Shown here: positions 9,529 to 17,097 of the stretch, piece after piece
Position numbering within the stretch: position 1 is the stretch's first letter
Layout: each line of letters starts with the position of its first letter
Origin: Lentisphaerales bacterium
GTDB lineage: Bacteria; Verrucomicrobiota; Lentisphaeria; Lentisphaerales; Lentisphaeraceae
DNA: 64,000 bases
Direction: 5' to 3'
Assembly (NCBI GenBank): GCA_022446985.1
Contig: JAKVBD010000009.1
Coordinates: forward strand, 47,382-111,381
The notes under the pieces: model-generated
What the model was told of the DNA's origin: nothing
The model's input: only the letters and a program-made list of their open reading frames with translations
Databases searched by the model: none
Made by a program: the position numbers and the translations under genes

Positions 9529-12147
9529 ATGAACGACTCTAAACTGTGTTCCACTATATCAAAAAGGTTGGCGCTTTGCGCGCTACTTTCTATACCATAT
9601 TTGGGTACAGCCCAAGCACAGCAGGATACAGGCGAGATAGCTGATCAGGTTATTGGAAAAGATGGAAGCCTTTCAAAAGTTGAAGTTGCTATCAAGCAGC
9701 AAAAAGAATTAGAAGGTGATAATCTCAAGCTAGTGGCTGAGAAGGCCTACAGAATGGGTGACTTATCAGGCGCCTTGGAGAACTTCAAGAAAGCCATAGC
9801 TACTTATAAGAAAGTGTCAGCATCTGAAGAGCGAGTTCTTCTGAAGATTGAGGACTCAAGTAAAAAGCTTAGCGAAGTATACAAGCAGTTTGCTAAGCAG
9901 TTAACTGATGAGGCTGATAAAAACTTGTCTGTTCAGAAGTTTGATCAAGCAATTGAAACCTTGGAACAGGCTCTGAAATTTAATCCTGAACTTGATCAAT
10001 TTGTTGCTGAGCAAAAGAGAAGAGTTGTTGAGTTGCGTAAAGAAGCAGAAAGAGTCGCTGCAATTAACGCAAAAGGACTAGAGATAGAGCATCAAAAGTT
10101 AGAGGAAGAAAAAGGCTGGCGCTTAGAGCAAGCTCAGATCCTGTATTCTGGAAGAAGATTTATTGATGCAAAAGATATGCTTGAAGAGATTTTGGTGTTA
10201 GATCCATTTGATTCAAAGGCAGCAACTTTACTATTAAGAGTTAATGAGAAGTTGCTGTTATCTGGAAGAAGCCGCCGCATTGCAACTGTTCAAGAAAGAG
10301 TTGATGAGGTTGAGTGGAAATGGAATCTGCCCATAAAGTCAGCTACTGTTGGTTTAACAACAGAGCTTAGTGAAGACGGCCGTATTCCTGCATCGACAGG
10401 TTTTGATAAAATTACCGAAAAACTTAAAATTATTATTCCCAGATTTAGGCAGAATGGTAAGATACAAGAAGTTATCGATGCTCTTAAAGAAGAGAGTATT
10501 AAGCAAGATGTAGACAAAAAAGGTGTAACTTTAATTTATAGACCTTTCGTGGAATCTGCCGCACCAGCAGCCGCAGCGGTAGAAGATGATGGTTTTGATG
10601 CTTTCGCTGCTGAAGAGGATGATCCATTTGCTGATCCTGAAGATGATATCGCAGAAGCTGCTCCGATGAACGCTGTTGGCAATACTGATAAGAAGTTTAA
10701 TTTTGACTTCGAGAATATGCCGATAAACGAAATTATCAGATATATTTGTTTGGCGGCAGGATTAAAATTCAAAGTTGACGATCATGCTGTAATTATCGCA
10801 GATCCAAGAGTTCAGATTGATGAGATGGTAATTCGTTTTTATCCTGTTAACTCACAGGTGTTTGCTGCGATTAAGGATAACGCTGCAGATGGTGGCGGTG
10901 GTGCTGATTTAGTCGGTGGGATTGAAGATGTCGCTGGTGAAGATGAAGGAAATGTGAAGCAATACTTAGAAGCAATGGGTGTTCAATTTCCTGCAGGAGC
11001 AAATGTTGCATATCTAGCAAACGTTTCTAGACTTGTAGTAACAAATACCATTACTGAACAGAGAAGAGTTCAAGAAATTATTAATCAACTTCAAGTAGAA
11101 GCAGCTCAAATTGTTATCGAAACGAAATTTGTAGAAATTAATCAAGCAGATTTAGAAGAATTCGGTTTTCAGTGGGCTTTGCAAGAGACTGGCACTGTTG
11201 ATGAAAGAGTTAATTTAATACCCAACTTAGAAGGCAATCTTCTTCTAGATAATGGCAATTATGGTAGAACAGAGATTGGAGTTGATGGTAATATTGTTGA
11301 GGTAGATGACGCGGCGTTCGCTTCTGGTGGTTTAGGATCAGGTATTAGAAGTATTGGTGCTTTTGCTGAAGAGCTCACTATGAATGGTATTGGTCTGGTC
11401 ACAGGAGAAGCAGAGGAAGGATTTTTATCTTTTACCAGCGTCATTGGTAGTAATCAATTTAATACTATTGTAAGAGCGCTTTCACAACAGACAAATGCAG
11501 ATGTATTATCGGCACCTAAAGTAATTACTCAAAATGGTAATACAGCAATTCTGAGAGTTGTAACTGAAAGATATTTCCCTGAAAGTTGGGAGGCTGCAGA
11601 GATTACACTTGTTGGTGGTGGCAATGGTCAAGGTCAGATTGGCTTACCTGAAATTACCCCGTCTGCGCCTAACTTTGGTGACCCTACTGATTTAGGTGTT
11701 GTTTTAGAAGTAACACCACAGGTTGACCCTGATGGAGTATCTATTGAAATCGAACTTAAGCCGCAAGTTATTGAGTTTGTAGCCCTTGACTCAACTTTTA
11801 ACACACCTATCCAGATTTTAGGAGCAGTTGGTGGCGCTGATATTACCGCATTATCGAGATATGATATGCCAATTTTGTCCTCAAGATCAATAGATACCAG
11901 GATTAAGATGTGGGATGGCGAGTCAGTGGTAATTGGTGGATTGCTTAAGGAGAAGGTTGTCGCTTGGAAGGATAATGTTCCTTACCTTAGTGATGTACCG
12001 CTTATAGGTGAACTCTTTAAGAATGAAGGTGATGGCAGAGTTAAACAAAACCTTTTAATATTTGTAACTGCTAGATTAGTTAATAATGCTGGCTTACCAA
12101 TTAGAGAAAATAATATCAGAGGATTACCTGATTTTAAGAGACTTTAA
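9529..12147 (+). CDS. secretin A, Amuc_1098/PilQ-like outer-membrane channel with TPR-like N-terminus
   Basis: 872-residue outer-membrane secretin, presumably the exit pore of the pilus-like system. After a signal peptide (LALCALLSIPYLGTAQA), residues ~40-250 form helical TPR-like repeats. Then comes an acidic Ala/Asp/Glu linker (AVEDDGFDAFAAEEDDPFAD), an N-domain (INEIIRYICLAAGLKFKVDD), and a second N-domain ending VVTNTITEQRRVQEIINQL. The secretin domain includes IVIETKFVEINQADLEEFGF, LSAPKVITQNGNTAILRV, VPYLSDVPLIGELF and LLIFVTARLV. The last eight residues are GLPDFKRL. ATG 9529 follows AGGGA by about ten bases; an in-frame GTG at 9508 is less likely. A paralogue follows directly. Confidence 0.9.
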   Translation: MNDSKLCSTISKRLALCALLSIPYLGTAQAQQDTGEIADQVIGKDGSLSKVEVAIKQQKELEGDNLKLVAEKAYRMGDLSGALENFKKAIATYKKVSASEERVLLKIEDSSKKLSEVYKQFAKQLTDEADKNLSVQKFDQAIETLEQALKFNPELDQFVAEQKRRVVELRKEAERVAAINAKGLEIEHQKLEEEKGWRLEQAQILYSGRRFIDAKDMLEEILVLDPFDSKAATLLLRVNEKLLLSGRSRRIATVQERVDEVEWKWNLPIKSATVGLTTELSEDGRIPASTGFDKITEKLKIIIPRFRQNGKIQEVIDALKEESIKQDVDKKGVTLIYRPFVESAAPAAAAVEDDGFDAFAAEEDDPFADPEDDIAEAAPMNAVGNTDKKFNFDFENMPINEIIRYICLAAGLKFKVDDHAVIIADPRVQIDEMVIRFYPVNSQVFAAIKDNAADGGGGADLVGGIEDVAGEDEGNVKQYLEAMGVQFPAGANVAYLANVSRLVVTNTITEQRRVQEIINQLQVEAAQIVIETKFVEINQADLEEFGFQWALQETGTVDERVNLIPNLEGNLLLDNGNYGRTEIGVDGNIVEVDDAAFASGGLGSGIRSIGAFAEELTMNGIGLVTGEAEEGFLSFTSVIGSNQFNTIVRALSQQTNADVLSAPKVITQNGNTAILRVVTERYFPESWEAAEITLVGGGNGQGQIGLPEITPSAPNFGDPTDLGVVLEVTPQVDPDGVSIEIELKPQVIEFVALDSTFNTPIQILGAVGGADITALSRYDMPILSSRSIDTRIKMWDGESVVIGGLLKEKVVAWKDNVPYLSDVPLIGELFKNEGDGRVKQNLLIFVTARLVNNAGLPIRENNIRGLPDFKRL

Positions 12148-12183
12148 TAAATTAAGAATCACAGGGATCACTTGGAGAGTATA

Positions 12184-14673
12184 ATGAATAGTACAAACCT
12201 GAATAAAAAACTTTTTGGTCTTTTGCTTGCCTCTGGTATGATATTAAGCAGTAATGGACAAGAAAAGATTGCTGAGAAAGTAGTCAGCAATGGTGCTGAG
12301 TCATCAAAGATTGTAAAGATTGATGAAATTTTAAGACAGCAATATGAGCTAGAGGCTGATTTGCTATTTAAAGAAGCTAACTCACTTATTAATTATGAGA
12401 AGTTTGAAGAAGCTTCATCTAAGCTAGAGAAGGTAATTCTACAGCTAAATAAAGTATCTAAGTCAGATAAGCTAATCCTTTCAAAAATTGAGAAAGCTGA
12501 AGCTCTGTATGGTGAAAGCTTAAAGTCATATGCACTGGCTTTAGTCGAGCAAGCTCAGAAAAACCAAAATGAGGAAACTCAGACTGGTTATGAAAAAGCA
12601 TTAGTTTTGCTTAAGAAAGCAAAAAAAATTGCTGGTGTAGATGAACAATTAATTAACTCTGAAATAGAGAAAGTTCAAAATCTAATCAAAATAAATGAGC
12701 ATGTTGAGAAAGTTGGTGCTCATAGATTGAGAGATGAGTTTGTAAATGATCCTCAGAAGGGTTCAATCGCTAATAAGATTTTATTTGATAGAGCTAAAAT
12801 TTATTTTTCTCAAAGAAGATTTACCTTATGCAGAGCTACTTTAGAACAGATTTTAGTTAATCAGCCATATAATGAAGATGCAGTTAATCTTTTATATAAA
12901 ACAAATCGTAAGATTTTAGAAGCTGGTCAACAGAGACGTGAAAATAGCTATCAAGAATTTATTGATGAAGTAGAATGGAAGTGGAGTGATCCAATAAATA
13001 TCTATTCTACAGATAGTGAAATTAAGACTGACGTGAGTGTAGTAGATGCTTCTACTCAGGTCGGTAAAATTTACAAAAAACTTCAGATTGTCATTCCGAA
13101 AGTTAGGTTTGAAGATAGAGATTTAGATTTTGTAGTTGATTTCATTAAGAGAACGACAAGAGATCTCGATGAAGAAGGTGAAGGCCTAAATGTAATTGTA
13201 TCAGTTGATAGTGAAGCAGCTGCTGCACCTGCAGGTATTGATGATGACCCACTAGCTGATGATCTTGATGAGTTTGATGAGCCAGCAGTAGAAGAAGTCG
13301 CAGCATCTGGTGGTAAAAAAATAAATTTGGATGCAGATGATATTCCTGTAGGTGAAGTAATTAAGTATATCTGTGAACAGGTAGGACTTAAGTACAAAGT
13401 TGAAGAATTTGCTGTAATTATAGGCGATAATGCTTCGTTCCAGACCTTGGAGACTAAATTTTATTCAATTTCTGCTGGATTATTAGATATTGTTTCTAAT
13501 AAAGAGGCTGCAGATATTGTTGATGGTCTTGGTGGCGGTGAAGGTGGTGGGGGTGACCAATTTAAAGACTATTTTACAAGTCTTGGTATTTCCTTTCCTC
13601 CTGGCGCAAAGATGAAATTTGTTCAGCAAGCAATGCGCTTAGTCGTTACTAATACACCAGACAACCATAGGAAACTTGAAGAAGTCTTACGTCAGATTGG
13701 GATTGAAACACCTCAAGTATCAGTGGAATCAAAATTTATTGAAATCGAGCATACGAATGTAGATGAATTTGGTTTTGAATGGTTGATAGGTTCCTCTAAT
13801 GAGCCTGGTGATTTGTCTCCAGGCATAAATCCACAAAATTTAGGTTTTAATGACAATATTGGACCTGATGCGGTAAATCCAAATGCCGGTTTAGATCCAT
13901 CATCTGATTCTGGTATACGAGGAATTAACACAATCATTAATCCTGGTAATGGTCTTGGACCGCAAGCTGGCGTAGCTGTAATAATGGGAGACTATTTATT
14001 CCAAGGTTTAGTGAGAGCTCTAGAGCAAGAAACATCTGCAGATACTTTATCTGCACCTCAAGTAACTGCGGTAAGTGGTAAGACTGCTATCATAAGAATT
14101 GTAGAAGAAAGATATTTCCCTGAGAGTTTTGAAGCTCCAGACATAAGTGAACTTACAGCAATTGGTTCAGCTCCAACATTCGGAGAACCGAGAGATGTTG
14201 GTATTGTTTTAGAAGTAACACCTACAGTTGAACCTGATGGATATACTATCTCTCTAGATCTAAGACCGCAGATATTAGAATTTGTTGGATATGATGATGC
14301 CTTTAACTCTGTCATGGAGTTACAAACGTTTCAATTGATAGGTGATATTCCTATTCCACTTCCACCAATATTTATTGATGCCATTTACAGTATGCCCATT
14401 TTAACTGCCAGAACTATTGAGACTAGAGTTACAATTTGGGACGGTGAAACTATCATGTTAGGTGGTTTGATCAGTGAGAGAGTCACTTCTGTAAATGACT
14501 CAGTTCCATATTTATCTGATATCCCACTTGTTGGTCAACTGTTTCAATCAAGTGGTAGTGAAAGTATAAAAACAAACCTATTAATGTTTGTTACTGCGAG
14601 ATTGATCGATCCTGCAGGTCTACCTAAGAAACCAAGTGTAGATAAAGGTTTACCAGATTTTAAGAGACTATAA
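12184..14673 (+). CDS. secretin B, paralogue of the preceding Amuc_1098-like secretin
   Basis: 829 residues with the same plan as secretin A. A signal peptide (LFGLLLASGMILSSNG) is followed by TPR-like helices, an acidic linker (DDDPLADDLDEFDEPAVEEV), N-domains (VGEVIKYICEQVGLKYKVEE), and the secretin core (VSVESKFIEIEHTNVDEFGF, LSAPQVTAVSGKTAIIRIV, VPYLSDIPLVGQLF, LLMFVTARLI). It ends with the same octapeptide GLPDFKRL. A loop of about 60 residues before the core differs completely from secretin A (NPGDLSPGINPQ region), as expected for a pore-lining or gate difference. ATG 12184 has GGAG 6 bases upstream. It could form a mixed channel with A or serve a second substrate. Confidence 0.9.
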   Translation: MNSTNLNKKLFGLLLASGMILSSNGQEKIAEKVVSNGAESSKIVKIDEILRQQYELEADLLFKEANSLINYEKFEEASSKLEKVILQLNKVSKSDKLILSKIEKAEALYGESLKSYALALVEQAQKNQNEETQTGYEKALVLLKKAKKIAGVDEQLINSEIEKVQNLIKINEHVEKVGAHRLRDEFVNDPQKGSIANKILFDRAKIYFSQRRFTLCRATLEQILVNQPYNEDAVNLLYKTNRKILEAGQQRRENSYQEFIDEVEWKWSDPINIYSTDSEIKTDVSVVDASTQVGKIYKKLQIVIPKVRFEDRDLDFVVDFIKRTTRDLDEEGEGLNVIVSVDSEAAAAPAGIDDDPLADDLDEFDEPAVEEVAASGGKKINLDADDIPVGEVIKYICEQVGLKYKVEEFAVIIGDNASFQTLETKFYSISAGLLDIVSNKEAADIVDGLGGGEGGGGDQFKDYFTSLGISFPPGAKMKFVQQAMRLVVTNTPDNHRKLEEVLRQIGIETPQVSVESKFIEIEHTNVDEFGFEWLIGSSNEPGDLSPGINPQNLGFNDNIGPDAVNPNAGLDPSSDSGIRGINTIINPGNGLGPQAGVAVIMGDYLFQGLVRALEQETSADTLSAPQVTAVSGKTAIIRIVEERYFPESFEAPDISELTAIGSAPTFGEPRDVGIVLEVTPTVEPDGYTISLDLRPQILEFVGYDDAFNSVMELQTFQLIGDIPIPLPPIFIDAIYSMPILTARTIETRVTIWDGETIMLGGLISERVTSVNDSVPYLSDIPLVGQLFQSSGSESIKTNLLMFVTARLIDPAGLPKKPSVDKGLPDFKRL

Positions 14674-14680
14674 TTCTCTG

Positions 14681-14710
14681 CCCACCTGCTAAGCAGGTGG
14701 GATTTTTTTT
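14681..14710 (+). terminator. intrinsic terminator after secretin B
   Basis: Perfect 9-bp stem CCCACCTGC / GCAGGTGGG with a 3-base loop (TAA), followed by A and eight T. It lies 7 bases after the secretin B stop and separates the main locus from the second repeat protein. Confidence 0.93.
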
Positions 14711-14751
14711 ATTTTGGTAATATTTTATTTATATAAATTTGGAGTAGTTAA

Positions 14752-15633
14752 ATGAGTGAAGATAAAAGTAAAGCTGAGAAGAATGACGATATAAATACTC
14801 AGCCTCTTGTTAAGCCTAAAGCTGATTTGAAGAGTGGTGAAGATGTATTGGACCCAATGACTCTTCGTGATTCAGATACAAGTAAGCTTAAGAAAATTAA
14901 ACCAAAATCATCAACTCAAACTATTAGTTTGGATTCTGAAAATATTTCAGACACAGTCCACCTAAAGGTAATTAAGGAAAAGAAAAAGCAGCTTGCAGGT
15001 ATTTTAACAGCAAGTCAAACTATTCGCTTAAGACCACCTTCGGATTCTGGCAAGACTCAAACACCTGCAGCAGCTGGTACTATGAAAATTGGTACTACTG
15101 AACCTGGTGGAACGGTTAATATACCTCAACAGGGTTCACCAGCTGGTACTTTGAAGATTAATATGCCTGCAACTTCATCAGAGTCAGGTACGATAAAAGT
15201 TTCAAAGCCTAACTTTTCAGACCCAGCAGCGGCTGGTGGAACACTAAAGATTAAAAGCCCTGTATCAGTAGATACTGGCGGTGGTGCCGGTGGAACACTT
15301 AAAATTAAGTCTCCAACTGATAGTGGTGCTCCATCCGGTACGCTCAAACTTAAAGCAGCTCCGGGTGGCGATCAAACAGTGAGACTTGGAGAAGATAAAA
15401 AGGGTGGAACTCTGAAGCTTAAAGGTGCATCAGCTCCAACTTCTGCATCACCATCGGTAAAGCAAACTGCTAGATCAAATGCTCCAGCTGATTCTTATGA
15501 TGAGGTTGTAGGTGATGATCCTAAGGCTCTGCCAGGTATATTTATGACTATAAGTTCATTGGTCGCTATTGGCACTATTGGATTTACCGTATTTAAGTTA
15601 TTTGATAATTATACAAAGTTATTTGGTCAGTAA
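14752..15633 (+). CDS. Thr-motif repeat protein B, C-terminal tail anchor
   Basis: 293-residue paralogue of the protein at 8421-9392, with a shorter N-terminus. Residues 28-103 are identical to residues 62-137 of that protein. Twelve or so T-[LIVM]-[KRHN]-[ILV] motifs follow (QTISL, DTVHLK, QTIRLR, GTMKIG, GTVNI, GTLKIN, GTIKV, GTLKIK twice, GTLKLK twice, QTVRLG). It ends with a membrane helix and FDNYTKLFGQ. No enzyme motif and no signal peptide. GGAG sits 7 bases before ATG 14752. Because a terminator precedes it, it probably has its own promoter in the 14711-14740 A+T-rich stretch. Function unknown; linkage and conservation tie it to the secretin system. Confidence 0.85.
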   Translation: MSEDKSKAEKNDDINTQPLVKPKADLKSGEDVLDPMTLRDSDTSKLKKIKPKSSTQTISLDSENISDTVHLKVIKEKKKQLAGILTASQTIRLRPPSDSGKTQTPAAAGTMKIGTTEPGGTVNIPQQGSPAGTLKINMPATSSESGTIKVSKPNFSDPAAAGGTLKIKSPVSVDTGGGAGGTLKIKSPTDSGAPSGTLKLKAAPGGDQTVRLGEDKKGGTLKLKGASAPTSASPSVKQTARSNAPADSYDEVVGDDPKALPGIFMTISSLVAIGTIGFTVFKLFDNYTKLFGQ

Positions 15634-15656
15634 TTATTGATTCTAGCTTAACTCTT

Positions 15657-15685
15657 AGCCTCGGTTTTATGACTGGGGCTTTTTT
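15657..15685 (+). terminator. intrinsic terminator after repeat protein B
   Basis: AGCCTCGG / CTGGGGCT pair over eight positions (two G-T), with an 8-base loop and five T. It ends the pilus-like locus on the plus strand. Confidence 0.75.
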
Positions 15686-15692
15686 GTAGCAA

Positions 15693-15725
15693 CAAAAAAA
15701 ACAGAGTTCCAATAAAGAAACTCTG
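15693..15725 (-). terminator. intrinsic terminator of the infC-rpmI-rplT operon
   Basis: Read on the minus strand: CAGAGTTTC, loop TTTATT, GGAACTCTG, then about nine T. It lies 35 bases beyond the rplT stop and faces the plus-strand terminator at 15657. Confidence 0.88.
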
Positions 15726-15759
15726 CTTAAAATCAAATATAAAAAAACTAGGAAGTTTA

Positions 15760-16101
15760 TTACTTAGTTTTTTCTACAAGTGAAGCAAATGCTTTTGGGT
15801 CATTCAAAGCAAGGTCAGCTAGAACCTTTCTGTTTAGTTCAATGTTTTGCTTCTTAAGACCATTGATGAATTTGCTGTAGTTAGTACCAAGCTGACGACA
15901 TGCAGCATTGATTCTTACAGTCCAAAGTCTTCTGAATTGACGCTTTTTAAGTTTTCTGCCTTTATAAGCGTGAACACCAGCTTTATCTACAGCATCTGAA
16001 GCTGTTCTGATTTGCTTACTTCTTGCGCCATAAAAACCTTTGGCTCTTTCAAGAATTCTTTTACGTCTTGTTCTTGAGGCAACTGCGTTAGTAGATCTCA
16101 T
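15760..16101 (-). CDS. rplT: 50S ribosomal protein L20
   Basis: 113-residue basic protein needed early in 50S assembly. It contains the family sequence [20 protein letters not shown] and [25 protein letters not shown] lies about ten bases before the ATG. Last gene of the infC-rpmI-rplT operon. In other bacteria L20 represses this operon by binding its own mRNA; the structured infC-rpmI gap here is a candidate site. Confidence 0.98.
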   Translation of the reverse strand: MRSTNAVASRTRRKRILERAKGFYGARSKQIRTASDAVDKAGVHAYKGRKLKKRQFRRLWTVRINAACRQLGTNYSKFINGLKKQNIELNRKVLADLALNDPKAFASLVEKTK

Positions 16102-16117
16102 TTAATTAGTCCTCCAA

Positions 16118-16321
16118 TTAGCTCAGGCCGTAAGGCAGAGAGTTTTTAACGTTGTTAAGTTCAGTTCCGCTAAGGACTTTAGCTTTACCTAGACGGTTCT
16201 TTCTTTTGGAAGACTTTTTAGTCAAGATATGTCTTTTGCCTGGACTATTGTGCATGAATTTGCCGCTTTTTGTCTGCTTGAGACGCTTAGCTACGCATTT
16301 TCTAGTTTTCTGTTTAGGCAT
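16118..16321 (-). CDS. rpmI: 50S ribosomal protein L35
   Basis: 67-residue basic ribosomal protein with the family sequence MPKQKTRKCVAKRLKQTKSG and the central SPGKRHILTKKSSKRKNRLG. AGGAG lies 6 bases before the ATG. Sixteen bases separate it from rplT. Confidence 0.97.
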   Translation of the reverse strand: MPKQKTRKCVAKRLKQTKSGKFMHNSPGKRHILTKKSSKRKNRLGKAKVLSGTELNNVKNSLPYGLS

Positions 16322-16354
16322 CGTTAACTCCTAATTTTCATTAAAGTTAAACTG

Positions 16355-16376
16355 ATACGGCCGATGCCAGCCGTAT
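16355..16376 (-). promoter_or_regulatory. leader hairpin before rpmI
   Basis: ATACGGC / GCCGTAT, a 7-bp stem with an 8-base loop, between the attenuator-like hairpin and the rpmI ribosome binding site. It is a candidate part of an L20-responsive leader; no binding evidence comes from the sequence itself. Confidence 0.5.
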
Positions 16377-16406
16377 GCAGAAGGACTTAAACCATAGGAT
16401 GAAAGC

Positions 16407-16459
16407 AAAAAAAAACCAGCTAAAAATAAGACAAAGTTATGCCTATTTATAAGCTGGTT
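16407..16459 (-). terminator. terminator or attenuator between infC and rpmI
   Basis: On the minus strand AACCAGCT and AGCTGGTT pair across a 30-base loop and run into nine T, 14 bases after the infC stop. Since rpmI and rplT follow without an obvious new promoter, this is more likely a partial terminator or attenuator than the operon end. Confidence 0.7.
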
Positions 16460-16473
16460 AAAAGAAGATTAAT

Positions 16474-16992
16474 TTACTTCTTTGAAACAGGAGCTACGAT
16501 CATTGCCATATTTCTACCTTGAAGTTTTGGGTGAGCTTCAATTTGACACAGACCGTTTAATTCTGCTTTAATTTTATTCATTAAATCAAAGCCGAGTTCT
16601 TTATGAGCCATTTCACGACCACGGTACTGGATTGTCAGTTTGACTTTGTAGCCTTTCTCGAGGAACTCTTTGGCATGGTTACATTTATAATCGTAGTCAT
16701 GTTTTTCTACATTTACGTGAAATTTGATTTCTTTGGCTTTGTTGCTGTGTTGCTTTTTCTTGGCAGCTTTTTCGCGTTTATTTTTTTCATAAACAAACTT
16801 GCCGTAATTCATGAGTTTGACAACTGGAGGTTTAGCCTGAGCTGCAATTTCAACTAGATCAAAGCCTTCTTCATCACTTCGGCTAAGAGCCTCTCTAAAT
16901 GAAACAATGCCTACTTCTTGACCTTCATCATCAAGGAGTCTGACTTCTTTGCCAGATAGTTCTTCATCTCCTTTAAGTACAATTCGTGCTAT
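16474..16992 (-). CDS. infC: translation initiation factor IF-3 (ATA start codon)
   Basis: Binds the 30S subunit and checks initiator tRNA and start-codon fidelity. The product is about 172 residues: an N-terminal domain (SGKEVRLLDDEGQEVGIVSF, VEIAAQAKPPVVKLMNYGKF) and a C-terminal domain (EIKFHVNVEKHDYDYKCNHA, QYRGREMAHKELGF, AHPKLQGRNMAMIVAP). No ATG, GTG or TTG exists between the upstream in-frame TAA and the first conserved residues. The only start placed correctly behind the GGAG (7-base gap) is ATA at 16992-16990. A rare start codon (AUU in E. coli) is a known autoregulatory device of infC. An internal ATG at 16812 would lose the N-terminal domain. Confidence 0.93.
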   Translation of the reverse strand: MARIVLKGDEELSGKEVRLLDDEGQEVGIVSFREALSRSDEEGFDLVEIAAQAKPPVVKLMNYGKFVYEKNKREKAAKKKQHSNKAKEIKFHVNVEKHDYDYKCNHAKEFLEKGYKVKLTIQYRGREMAHKELGFDLMNKIKAELNGLCQIEAHPKLQGRNMAMIVAPVSKK

Positions 16993-17097
16993 GGTATATC
17001 TCCAATTTTATATTATTAATTTTCAAGTTTAATACTTTAATGGAAGATGTTCCACCCAAAAAAAGCTGGAATAGCCTTAAAAGTCAATAAAAATGAG

